Positions 1 to 7,202 of a DNA stretch of 64,000 bases are shown piece by piece (the stretch's first letter is position 1; every line of letters begins with the position of its first letter). The notes beneath the pieces are model-generated. The model was not told the origin of the DNA and ran no database searches. It was given only the letters and a program-made list of their open reading frames with translations. The stretch spans positions 1 to 64,000 of the forward strand of contig NZ_FRCF01000013.1 of assembly GCF_900142805.1 (NCBI RefSeq), given 5' to 3'. Position numbers and translations under genes: made by a program. Source of the stretch: Lacicoccus alkaliphilus DSM 16010 (GTDB lineage: Bacteria; Bacillota; Bacilli; Staphylococcales; Salinicoccaceae).

Positions 1-503
1 GTCGATTCCTTGATGTACTGGACGTTGTCCAGCTCCTGATCGATTTTGTAGATCGTCTCATTTTCAAGGTCCACGTTTGCCGTGAAGGGATTGTTGTACA
101 TCATGATGGGCTTCGTCACGACATCATTGACATCCTTGAACTGGTGGAACGCTTCCTCTTCCGTCGGCGTCATGTAGAATGAGTTGATCAGCAGGTGACC
201 GTCCGCGTTCGTCTGCTCAACGAATTTCGCATACTCGATCACTTTATCCGTCCGCTCATCCGCGATGCCGACCAGCAGTTTCGTATCACTGTCCTTGATC
301 TGGTCACTGACCTGCGTGATGATTTTCTCCTTCTCCACATCATCCAGGGACGCAAACTCCCCCGTCGAGCCGACGATGATGATGCCCGCCACTTTCGCCT
401 CCAGGAAATACTGGACATTCTCCTTCAATCCTTCATAATTCACGCTGTAGTCCTCGTTCATTGGTGTGATCAATACTGGAAATACTCCCTCAAATTTGTT
501 CAT
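1..503 (-). CDS. Dihydrodipicolinate synthase/NAL-family class I aldolase, N-terminal part (cut by window edge)
   Basis: About 167 codons of the N-terminal half are visible; the family is usually near 295-300 residues, so the rest lies left of the window. The protein starts MNKFEGVFPVLITPM. The phosphate/carboxylate loop GSTGEF is at residues 45-50, the catalytic Tyr is in YNNPF (Y136), and the Schiff-base Lys is in YIKES (K165), just before the edge. It starts with ATG at 503 behind AAAGGAG. This superfamily includes DapA, N-acetylneuraminate lyase, sugar-acid dehydratases and the deaminase of hydroxyproline catabolism. The adjacent organic-acid TRAP operon and AcnX remnant suggest a catabolic enzyme rather than lysine synthesis. 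The exact substrate cannot be read from this part. Confidence 0.9.
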   Translation of the reverse strand, partial: MNKFEGVFPVLITPMNEDYSVNYEGLKENVQYFLEAKVAGIIIVGSTGEFASLDDVEKEKIITQVSDQIKDSDTKLLVGIADERTDKVIEYAKFVEQTNADGHLLINSFYMTPTEEEAFHQFKDVNDVVTKPIMMYNNPFTANVDLENETIYKIDQELDNVQYIKES

Positions 504-526
504 TAAAATCTACTCCTTTTTTTAAT

Positions 527-1846
527 TTATCTACTCATTATATTTGGTAACCATGTGATTAACACTGGTAATAAGATAATCAAAATAACAGCTATTAATT
601 GGATGATTATAAATGGGACTGTTGCTTTGTATATCTTACTGATGCTGACTTTGTCACCAACCGCACTCTTCAGATAAAATATTGCAAACCCGAAAGGCGG
701 AGTTAAAAATGCCATTTGTAACACTACCATAAATAAGATTGCCCACCATAGAGGATCAAATCCTGCTTCAATTATAATAGGACTTATGATTGGGGCGGCC
801 AGCATAATCAGTGCCATGGTTTCTAAGAACATACCTAGAATAAGGATAAAAATCAAAGCAAAGATTAATACTCCCCACTCGCCACCTGGAGCATTGGCTG
901 CCAGTTCAGAGACCATTTGGTTACCGCCAATACCTGAAAATACAGCACTGAATATTGCTGCTCCAATTAATATCCACGCCACCATTCCAGTCATTTTACC
1001 CGACTCTTTAACAGCCTCTTTTGCCTTTAACCAACTTAACCTCTTAGTTGCGACAGCTATTAGAATAGTACCTATAACTCCGACGGCTGCCCCCTCTGTC
1101 GGAGTTGCTACTCCAGCAAATATCGACCCTAAGACTAAAATTATTAAAAGTAAAGGTAGTATAACCGCTCTTAAAGCAATAAACTTTTCCTTCAATGAGA
1201 CACGTTCTTCTTTTAATAATGCAGGAGCATTTTTGGGATTTTTATACGCCATAAACAATATGTATAGTATAAAAAGTGTGATTAGAAGCAAGCCCGCACT
1301 TAATCCTCCAGCAAATAAACTTGAAACTGAAACCCCAGTTATGGCTCCGTAGACAACCATATTTAAACTAGGGGGTATAAGTTGACCCAAAGTCCCTCCA
1401 GCCATTACTGTTCCCAAGCTTAAATTCTCGTTATATTTGTATCTCATCATATGAGGCAAGGCAATCAACCCTAAGCCTATAACTCCTGCTGCTACTACAC
1501 CTGATATGGCACCAATTATAGCTCCAACTATAATGACAGTTATAGCAAGACCTCCTCTTAAGGGCCCTGACCACTTATAAATAGCATCAAACAAATCTGA
1601 AATTATATTCGATTTCTCTAACAATATTGACATGAATATAAAGAGTGGAATGGCTATCAATGTATAATTGTTCATTATGTTCCAAGCGCCACTCGTTAAT
1701 AAAGCTGTACTATCATATCCCCAGAGAAGTAAAGCAAACAAAGCGCCTGTTCCGGCAAGTGAGAATGCGATTGGTACACCTAGGAACAACAGTATGAGCA
1801 ATAGAACAAACATCCACAAAGGGGCATAATCAAATATCAGTTCCAT
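527..1846 (-). CDS. dctM: TRAP transporter large permease (DctM)
   Basis: Multi-spanning inner-membrane subunit, 439 residues, the usual DctM length. It carries the family's repeated glycine-rich hydrophobic segments with PTEGAA near the middle and LTPPFG near the C-terminus. DctM is the transport channel of a tripartite ATP-independent periplasmic transporter, working by ion symport. Its start overlaps the end of dctQ by 17 bases, which indicates translational coupling. It is the last gene of a dctP-dctQ-dctM operon and is followed 24 bases later by the aldolase gene on the same strand. By eye it is more AT-rich than the aldolase next to it. Confidence 0.95.
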   Translation of the reverse strand: MELIFDYAPLWMFVLLLILLFLGVPIAFSLAGTGALFALLLWGYDSTALLTSGAWNIMNNYTLIAIPLFIFMSILLEKSNIISDLFDAIYKWSGPLRGGLAITVIIVGAIIGAISGVVAAGVIGLGLIALPHMMRYKYNENLSLGTVMAGGTLGQLIPPSLNMVVYGAITGVSVSSLFAGGLSAGLLLITLFILYILFMAYKNPKNAPALLKEERVSLKEKFIALRAVILPLLLIILVLGSIFAGVATPTEGAAVGVIGTILIAVATKRLSWLKAKEAVKESGKMTGMVAWILIGAAIFSAVFSGIGGNQMVSELAANAPGGEWGVLIFALIFILILGMFLETMALIMLAAPIISPIIIEAGFDPLWWAILFMVVLQMAFLTPPFGFAIFYLKSAVGDKVSISKIYKATVPFIIIQLIAVILIILLPVLITWLPNIMSR

Positions 1847-2342
1847 TCTCGTCCCCCTTTTTTGTTATGACTTTTAAAAGTTCTACTAATGATTGCAATA
1901 ATAAAAGGAAAGCACCAATAGGTATGAACCATTTAAACCACCAAATTATTGGATTAAACGAAGTTTGATGAGCTGAACGTTCTTGAATCATCGTTGACTC
2001 TAGAGATAAATCAATACCTTTGAGAAAAAGTAGTAAAGCCACACCAATTATTATTAAGCAAGTAAAAATATTCAGTGTTTTTGCGGCAGTACCTTTGATA
2101 GAGCTTTGTATTATATCAACTGATATATGCCCTTTAGTTCTTAAAGTATCCGCACCAATGAGCAGAATCATTATCCCGAACAGGAAGATTGTTACTTCAA
2201 AGCCCCATTCCGGATAACTGCCAAAAAACCTCCTCATTATAATAGTGTAGAATACCACGATAGTCAGAGGAATGATTAGATAATAAGCAATTTTCCCAGA
2301 GTACTCGGATATTAGTTCAATGCCTTTTATTAATTTTCCCAT
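1830..2342 (-). CDS. dctQ: TRAP transporter small permease (DctQ)
   Basis: A protein of 170 residues with four predicted membrane helices, typical of DctQ. The conserved E-x-x-x-R-Y-like centre is replaced by the segment around EWGFEVTIFLFGIMILLIGA, and a late WWFKWFIPIGA helix is present. In TRAP systems this subunit binds the large permease. ATG at 2342 is preceded by AGGAGG. The gene sits 13 bases after dctP and overlaps dctM, so the three genes form one operon. Confidence 0.93.
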   Translation of the reverse strand: MGKLIKGIELISEYSGKIAYYLIIPLTIVVFYTIIMRRFFGSYPEWGFEVTIFLFGIMILLIGADTLRTKGHISVDIIQSSIKGTAAKTLNIFTCLIIIGVALLLFLKGIDLSLESTMIQERSAHQTSFNPIIWWFKWFIPIGAFLLLLQSLVELLKVITKKGDENGTDI

Positions 2343-2355
2343 TCATTATCCTCCT

Positions 2356-3432
2356 TCATTCTGAGTATCCAAGTATTTTTGCTTCTTCCTCATACCCTAA
2401 TTCCTGTAAAACTTTTGCATACTCATCAATATACTCCTTACTTAGATCACTTTCTTCTCTCTGGTTCATTAAATATTCAAACCCTATCTCTCGCATCTCT
2501 TCAATATCTTCTTCAGGTAATTCAATGAATTCTATATCTGGATTATTTTTCCATTCAGTCTCTGCTTTCTGACTTTCCACTCCATATGCAATTGCAGATT
2601 CGTACCTCACTTTATCTCTTGCCACATATACAGCCGCCTTCAGTTCTTCAGGAAGCTGCTCCCATGCATTTTCATTAACGATTAATTCTTTATCAGTACT
2701 CGGACCTACATGAATCGCTGGCTCTATTACATATCTTGTTACTTCATCTAAACCCATTTCTCCATTAACGAGAAAGTCATTAAATTCTGCTGCATCTACG
2801 GTTCCTAACTGCAATCCTGTATATATTTCAGGAGCAGAAAGCGATATTGCAGAGGCTCCTAATTCTCCATAAAAGCTCGAGGCCACTCCTGCTGCACGAA
2901 TATTTTTACCTTTAAAATCTTCTATACCTTCAATGGGCACCCTCGACATAAGCATCTCTTCGGGTGCGTAATCAAACGCTCCAAGGTTCGTAATACCAAA
3001 TTGTTCGTATGCTTTCGTAGTGATGGGTTCCAATCTATCTGATCTGTAGAAGTGCTCTTCAAAACCATTGATAGGGTCACCTGGTATCGTCCCCCCGGCT
3101 AAATTAAAAACTGGATCTTTGCCCGTCCAGAATCCTGTATAAATCGCAGCCATTTCAACTACACCATTTTGAACCATTTCAAATGTATCATTATTCGGAA
3201 ATAATGTATTTGCACCGTAGGGCTCTATAATCAACTGTCCGTTTGTTATCTCCTCGACAGATTCCACAAATGGTTCAATAGTCCCATCATACCGTGAGGT
3301 TCCTTCTATTTGATGAGTGACCAACCTCCACTCATGAACTTTCTTCTCGCCTTCAGGTACGGTTTTGATAGGTGCACACGCGCTCATCAACACGATCAAA
3401 ATTAAAGACAAACTTAATAAAATTCTTTTCAA
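2356..3432 (-). CDS. dctP: TRAP transporter solute-binding lipoprotein (DctP family)
   Basis: Extracytoplasmic ligand-binding subunit of 358 residues. A lipoprotein signal peptide ends in LMSAC with Cys19 as the lipidated residue, as expected in a Gram-positive. The mature part has the DctP pattern: an EPYGANTL-like lobe, the region after SLSAPEIYTGLQLGTVDAAE, and a helical C-terminus. The SAPEIYTGLQLGTVD segment is like that of TakP-type alpha-keto acid binding proteins, so an organic acid ligand is likely (inference). The start codon is TTG behind AAAGGGGG. It is first in the operon and has a strong promoter upstream. Confidence 0.93.
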   Translation of the reverse strand: MKRILLSLSLILIVLMSACAPIKTVPEGEKKVHEWRLVTHQIEGTSRYDGTIEPFVESVEEITNGQLIIEPYGANTLFPNNDTFEMVQNGVVEMAAIYTGFWTGKDPVFNLAGGTIPGDPINGFEEHFYRSDRLEPITTKAYEQFGITNLGAFDYAPEEMLMSRVPIEGIEDFKGKNIRAAGVASSFYGELGASAISLSAPEIYTGLQLGTVDAAEFNDFLVNGEMGLDEVTRYVIEPAIHVGPSTDKELIVNENAWEQLPEELKAAVYVARDKVRYESAIAYGVESQKAETEWKNNPDIEFIELPEEDIEEMREIGFEYLMNQREESDLSKEYIDEYAKVLQELGYEEEAKILGYSE

Positions 3433-3486
3433 TTTCTCATCCCCCTTTAGAATCCGCTTACATAATTGAATTTTCTGTTAAAACAA

Positions 3487-3515
3487 TAATATTTCACTCA
3501 CAGTAAAAAGTCAAT
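3487..3515 (-). promoter_or_regulatory. SigA promoter of the dctP operon
   Basis: On the minus strand a -35 TTGACT (3510-3515) is followed by exactly 17 bases and a -10 TATTAT (3487-3492). The -10 lies about 55 bases upstream of the dctP start codon. One arm of an inverted repeat occupies the spacer, so transcription is probably repressible. Confidence 0.8.
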
Positions 3516-3538
3516 GTTTATTTTGCTGTGAGTGAAAT
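3493..3538. promoter_or_regulatory. Inverted-repeat operator overlapping the dctP promoter
   Basis: Two perfect 12-base arms, TTTCACTCACAG (3493-3504) and CTGTGAGTGAAA (3527-3538), are separated by 22 bases. The first arm lies between the -10 and -35 boxes, and the second lies upstream of the -35. Centres are 34 bases apart, about three helical turns, which would let two protein subunits sit on one DNA face. The likely ligand-responsive repressor (GntR or IclR type) is not in the visible sequence. Confidence 0.65.
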
Positions 3539-3592
3539 TATTTTTTGTAGATTTATGTATGAAGAATAATTAGACATTTAAGGATAAATAAG

Positions 3593-3616
3593 AAGACCGA
3601 CCATTCGGCCGGTCTT
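3593..3616 (-). terminator. Hairpin terminator after the degraded aldolase-like fragment
   Basis: The arms AAGACCGACC and GGCCGGTCTT pair across a four-base loop, with a T-rich stretch following on the minus strand. It lies just downstream of the TGA at 3621-3623, so it probably terminated the lost minus-strand gene. Confidence 0.6.
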
Positions 3617-3620
3617 TCCA

Positions 3621-3727
3621 TCAGTCCCACTTCTCTATCAGACCCTTCAGTTTTTCCACTTCCTCATCCTTGAGGTCCAGTCCTGGCTTTCTCGCGGGCT
3701 TCCATTCAGGACAGAAGATTATTATGT
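3621..3727 (-). pseudogene. C-terminal remnant of a lost gene, possibly DHDPS-family
   Basis: An open stretch ends in TGA at 3621-3623 and reads FCPEWKPARKPGLDLKDEE and then a short charged helix ending EKWD. It has no start codon and abuts the truncated DUF126 gene in another frame. The proline-rich turn followed by LDLKDEEVEKLK resembles the last helix of DHDPS/NanA-family aldolases. That resemblance is weak, so the identity is an inference. Together with the terminator behind it, this looks like the tail of a gene left by a deletion whose junction is near 3725. Confidence 0.5.
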
Positions 3728-4033
3728 TTATCGACTTAAAGTGATAATTTCATCTGGTTGCCGAAGGATGATACCATTGGGAGCATTCCCCGATAATATT
3801 GCTTCTAGTAATACAACGCTGCCCGTGCAGGACCCTCTTCCTTCTGGTAAAATAAAGATTTTCCCAGCTACTTCAATACCATTTAACGGATGATATTGAT
3901 CAATCACTTTCCCATTGGATGGATCGAGCCCACCCCAGAAGCTTAATGGAACTCGTGTACTAACAACTTGGCCTTCTCCATTCCCTTTGACAACTGCCGT
4001 ACCATTGATGGTTTCATCTATTAATTGTTTCAA
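3728..4033 (-). pseudogene. Truncated aconitase X small subunit (AcnX swivel domain, DUF126)
   Basis: The sequence matches the DUF126 swivel domain: PLSFWGGLDPSNGKVIDQYH, then the invariant GRGSCTGS, then a hydrophobic helix and REP-like RQPDEI. Translation most likely begins at TTG (4033) because GGAGG lies 7 bases upstream. An in-frame ATG at 4084 has no such site. About 101 codons remain of the usual 130-145. It stops directly after DEIITLSR, where the final strands should follow. No large AcnX subunit is upstream. In bacteria AcnX dehydrates cis-3-hydroxy-L-proline, and both halves are required, so this gene is probably non-functional. Confidence 0.8.
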
Positions 4034-4055
4034 GTATAGTCCCTCCTTCATATAG

Positions 4056-4158
4056 AGTGCATTTTGCACTGATAAGGTTCTCAAGGTGGAAAAAGTTTGT
4101 TCTTGATTGTTTGGAAGAAGAAATCTTTCAAGTTATCCTAGCAAGAATGCACCTTGCA
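4056..4158. promoter_or_regulatory. Two TGCA-N3-TGCA palindromes upstream of the DUF126 remnant
   Basis: AGTGCATTTTGCACT (4056-4070) is a perfect palindrome with 6-base arms and a 3-base centre. A second, weaker copy, TGCACCTTGCA (4148-4158), has the same spacing, with centres 90 bases apart. They resemble a pair of repressor sites. The regulator is unknown and the target gene is broken. Confidence 0.35.
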
Positions 4159-4357
4159 ACAGATCTATTAGGGTGGCTACAAATTGATGGAAATCTATTA
4201 TAAATACCTTCCCAACATTTCATTAATAACTACTTGAATATTCCCGATTTATCATTGGAGTTTCTCCCTTTTAATTTACTATATATCATACTTTCACTCA
4301 TAAATAATCATTCTTCTTTTGGCTTCTTTAATATACTTTACACTAATCAACGCTCCA

Positions 4358-4861
4358 TCATTCGACTCCCACTAGACTTTTAAATATTTCACAAACCTCC
4401 TTTATCTGTGTATCGATGAAGTCGTATTCCGGTGTATGGACAGGCGGGTGATTTTCTCCGTTCCCCATATAGAAGTATGTGGCCAGGACTTCCTTTGCAT
4501 AATGTCCATAGTCTTCTGACCCTCTCAACGCGGCTGCCAGTTCATGAACAATGAACCCTTTCTCCTTCGCCGCCAGCCTCACATCATCTGTCACCCCCAT
4601 CGATGCACACTGTACATTTCCATCCATCACATTTACAGAACGCTATCTCATGACGCTCATATTGTGAAAACCATATATTTTGTCTATTTTTTCTTTTCTA
4701 TCAGCGACAGGCACTGTTTTGCACCGTCCCTGGAATCTTCGACCCCACGGCAGTTCAATGTATTCATCCATCGGCAACTCATAGTTCTTTTCTTCCATGC
4801 CATAGGCACTCCTTCCGTTGATTTCGATTTCAATATATATGCAAAATCTACAAAGACACAA
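4358..4861 (-). pseudogene. Decayed M20-family amidohydrolase
   Basis: The frame 4630-4358 carries the M20D C-terminal signature: GSEDYGHYAKEV, then TYFYMGNGENHPPVHTPEYD, then a final helix. The same frame continues upstream to about 4861 and contains INGRSAYGMEE, like the GRSAHGM loop of the M20 dimerisation domain, but is interrupted by a TAG at 4643-4645. The N-terminal metal-binding half is missing. It is therefore a 5'-deleted gene with an internal stop. An intact M20 paralogue lies at 43801-44967. Confidence 0.75.
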
Positions 4862-4937
4862 TCACAATGGCATACTCGCCTTTTGCTGTGAACCGTTGGA
4901 TGTATCATACCTCTAAATATTCATCATTGTATTTTTT

Positions 4938-4946
4938 TGGTATAAT
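4938..4946 (+). promoter_or_regulatory. Extended -10 promoter upstream of the crt cluster
   Basis: TGGTATAAT, an extended TGn TATAAT box, lies about 155 bases before crtP. No convincing -35 box is 17 bases upstream, and I found no GTTT-N13-GGGTAA SigB pattern here. In S. aureus the orthologous operon is driven by SigB. Confidence 0.5.
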
Positions 4947-5101
4947 ATCAGTATGATAAATATCTAAATCTTTGAACACTTTCTAAATTGGAATACTTTA
5001 TACGAGCATCATTATGAAGATTCATGAACTGAGCGTATGCATCAATAACACAAAAACCGCAATGTATAACAGCTATTTGCTGATTCAAGGAGATGTGTCG
5101 A

Positions 5102-6592
5102 ATGCCACAAAAAAGCGCACTGATCATCGGCGGCGGACTCGGAGGGTTATCCGCCGCCATTTCCCTCGCTCAAAAGGGATATGATGTATCGTTATATGAA
5201 AAGAACACCCACCTCGGCGGGAAGCTGAACCGCCTGGAGCAGGATGGTTTCGGTTTTGACCTCGGCCCATCCATCCTGACGATGCCGCAAGTGTTTGAAA
5301 AGCTCTTTACCGGAAGCGGGAAGAAGATGGAGGATTATGTTCCGACCGTCAAACTGGATCATCAATGGCGTTCCTTCTTCCCCGATGGCAATGTCATCGA
5401 CCTGTATGAAGACATCGATGATATGCAGGAAAAGAATCCGTCACTGAACAAAAAGGACATCAAGCAGTATGAAAGACTGCTCGCCTACTCCAAGAGGATA
5501 TATGATACGACAGAAAACAGCTACTTCAAAGGTGTCGATGATGAAAAGGACATCCTTAAATATCAGGGTGTGTTCAGCACCTTGAGGGGCTTTGATCTGT
5601 TTTCAACTGTACACCAGGCGATCGATAAGCGGATCAGCAACAAGCAGTTCAAGGATATGCTGTCCTACTTCATCAAATATGTCGGCTCCTCCCCATACGA
5701 TGCGCCGGCTGTATTGAATATGATGATATACATGCAGCATGATCAGGGCGTCTGGTATGTACCGGGCGGCATGGACAATCTGGCCAAGGGGCTCGTACAG
5801 CTTGCTGAAGAAATCGGCGTGAAGTTTCATACGGGGAAACACATCCGTGAACTCCGGAATGCGGAAGGCAGGATCACCGGTGCTGTTCTGGATGATGGTA
5901 CACAACTCGATGCAGACTATTACGTCTCCAATATGGAGGTCATTCCGACATATGAACAGCTGATCGGCGGAAATGAAGGATATGTCCGGAAAATCAAAAA
6001 GAAATTCGAGCCTGCGAGCTCCGGTTTGGTCATGCACCTCGGGGTGAAGAAGATTTACCCCCAGCTTGCCCATCATAATTTCTTCTTTGCAGAAGATATG
6101 AAGAAGCAGATGGATAAGATCTTCCATAAGCATGAACTGCCGGATGATCCGGTCATCTACCTTGTGAATCCCAATAAGACGGACCCGGACCAGGCGCCGC
6201 CGGGACATGAGAATCTGAAGGTGCTCCCCCACATCCCACATATACAGGACGAACCGTTCACTGCTGAAGACTATGAGCGGTTTGCAGAGCTGACGCTGAT
6301 CAAGCTTGAAAAGATGGGCCTGACAGATCTGCGGGAGAATATCGTAACAAAGGATGTATGGACACCGGAGGACATCCAGCAGGTGTACGGCTCCGACCGG
6401 GGCGCCATCTACGGCACCCTCTCCGACCGCAAGAAGAACAAGGGGTTCAAGCATCCAAAGCAGAGCGCGCACTATGACAACCTCTACTTCGTCGGCGGCA
6501 CGGTGAACCCCGGAGGCGGGATGCCGATGGTGACCTTGAGCGGCCAGCATGTCAGCGACCAGATCGCCGAAAGGGATTCGGAGGGTGATTGA
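5102..6592 (+). CDS. crtP: 4,4'-diaponeurosporene oxygenase (CrtP)
   Basis: FAD-dependent carotenoid oxygenase of 496 residues that oxidises the terminal methyl group of 4,4'-diaponeurosporene on the way to staphyloxanthin. The N-terminal Rossmann motif is IIGGGLGGLSAA, followed by YEKNTHLGGKLNR and FDLGPSILTMP. The C-terminal NLYFVGGTVNPGGGMPMV FAD motif is complete. Segments such as FIKYVGSSPYDAPAVL and WRSFFPDG correspond closely to S. aureus CrtP rather than CrtN. The ATG at 5102 is chosen because AAGGAG ends 9 bases upstream. An ATG at 5093 sits against the same site and is too close. It is first in a co-directional crt cluster. Confidence 0.92.
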   Translation: MPQKSALIIGGGLGGLSAAISLAQKGYDVSLYEKNTHLGGKLNRLEQDGFGFDLGPSILTMPQVFEKLFTGSGKKMEDYVPTVKLDHQWRSFFPDGNVIDLYEDIDDMQEKNPSLNKKDIKQYERLLAYSKRIYDTTENSYFKGVDDEKDILKYQGVFSTLRGFDLFSTVHQAIDKRISNKQFKDMLSYFIKYVGSSPYDAPAVLNMMIYMQHDQGVWYVPGGMDNLAKGLVQLAEEIGVKFHTGKHIRELRNAEGRITGAVLDDGTQLDADYYVSNMEVIPTYEQLIGGNEGYVRKIKKKFEPASSGLVMHLGVKKIYPQLAHHNFFFAEDMKKQMDKIFHKHELPDDPVIYLVNPNKTDPDQAPPGHENLKVLPHIPHIQDEPFTAEDYERFAELTLIKLEKMGLTDLRENIVTKDVWTPEDIQQVYGSDRGAIYGTLSDRKKNKGFKHPKQSAHYDNLYFVGGTVNPGGGMPMVTLSGQHVSDQIAERDSEGD

Positions 6593-6671
6593 TCCCTCCT
6601 TTTTGATGAAATTTTAAAATGATTCCGCAGAAGAATGCTGCGAGTTTTGAAGAAAGGCAGGAGACCCCGCC

Positions 6672-7145
6672 ATGCAAGTAATCTCATTACCCCTGTTCTG
6701 GACCATCGTCGTAGATATACTCGCCTGGTTCTTCTTCCACATGGCCATTTCAATCATGTGTTTGAAGCTCCCGCCGGCAGCCTTCCGGAACAACGCTTTC
6801 TGGTCCCGCATCTATTCATGGGAAAAATATGGCGGACTTTGGCATCAGCTGTTCCGGGTGAAGTCATGGAAAAGCAGATTGGTCGACGGGGCCACGCTGT
6901 TCAGAAAAGGGTATCAGAAGAAATCACTCCATGGCATGAACAGAGGAGACCTTCGGACATTTGCCATGGAGACGAAGCGGGCTGAGCTGACACACTGGCT
7001 GTCGATCGTGCCGGCCCCGCTGTTCTTCCTCTGGAACCCGCCGTTGGTGGGCTGGCTGATGATCGTCTATGCGGTCGGCTTCAACATGCCCTTCATCATC
7101 ACCCAGCGATATAACCGCGGACGCATCAAAAAGATGCTGTCCTGA
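6672..7145 (+). CDS. crtO: Glycosyl-4,4'-diaponeurosporenoate acyltransferase (CrtO)
   Basis: A small membrane protein of 157 residues with hydrophobic segments at both ends (about 5-30 and 112-140). It matches the staphylococcal CrtO family, which attaches a fatty acyl chain to the C6 hydroxyl of the glucosyl ester in the last step of staphyloxanthin synthesis. Recognisable parts include SWEKYGGLWHQLFRVKSWK and FNMPFIITQRYNR near the end. It has a GCAGGAG ribosome site. It lies between crtP and crtN, whereas S. aureus has it first in the operon. Confidence 0.85.
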   Translation: MQVISLPLFWTIVVDILAWFFFHMAISIMCLKLPPAAFRNNAFWSRIYSWEKYGGLWHQLFRVKSWKSRLVDGATLFRKGYQKKSLHGMNRGDLRTFAMETKRAELTHWLSIVPAPLFFLWNPPLVGWLMIVYAVGFNMPFIITQRYNRGRIKKMLS

Positions 7146-7202
7146 CCCGGCAGTTTAACATTATTCCAGGATTTTCATCTTTAAAGGGAAAGAGGTGTAT
7201 GC

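Noticed and set aside
5603-6550. A 315-codon minus-strand frame opposite crtP
   Set aside because: It is antisense to a clear CrtP gene, has no ribosome site, and its protein lacks family motifs.
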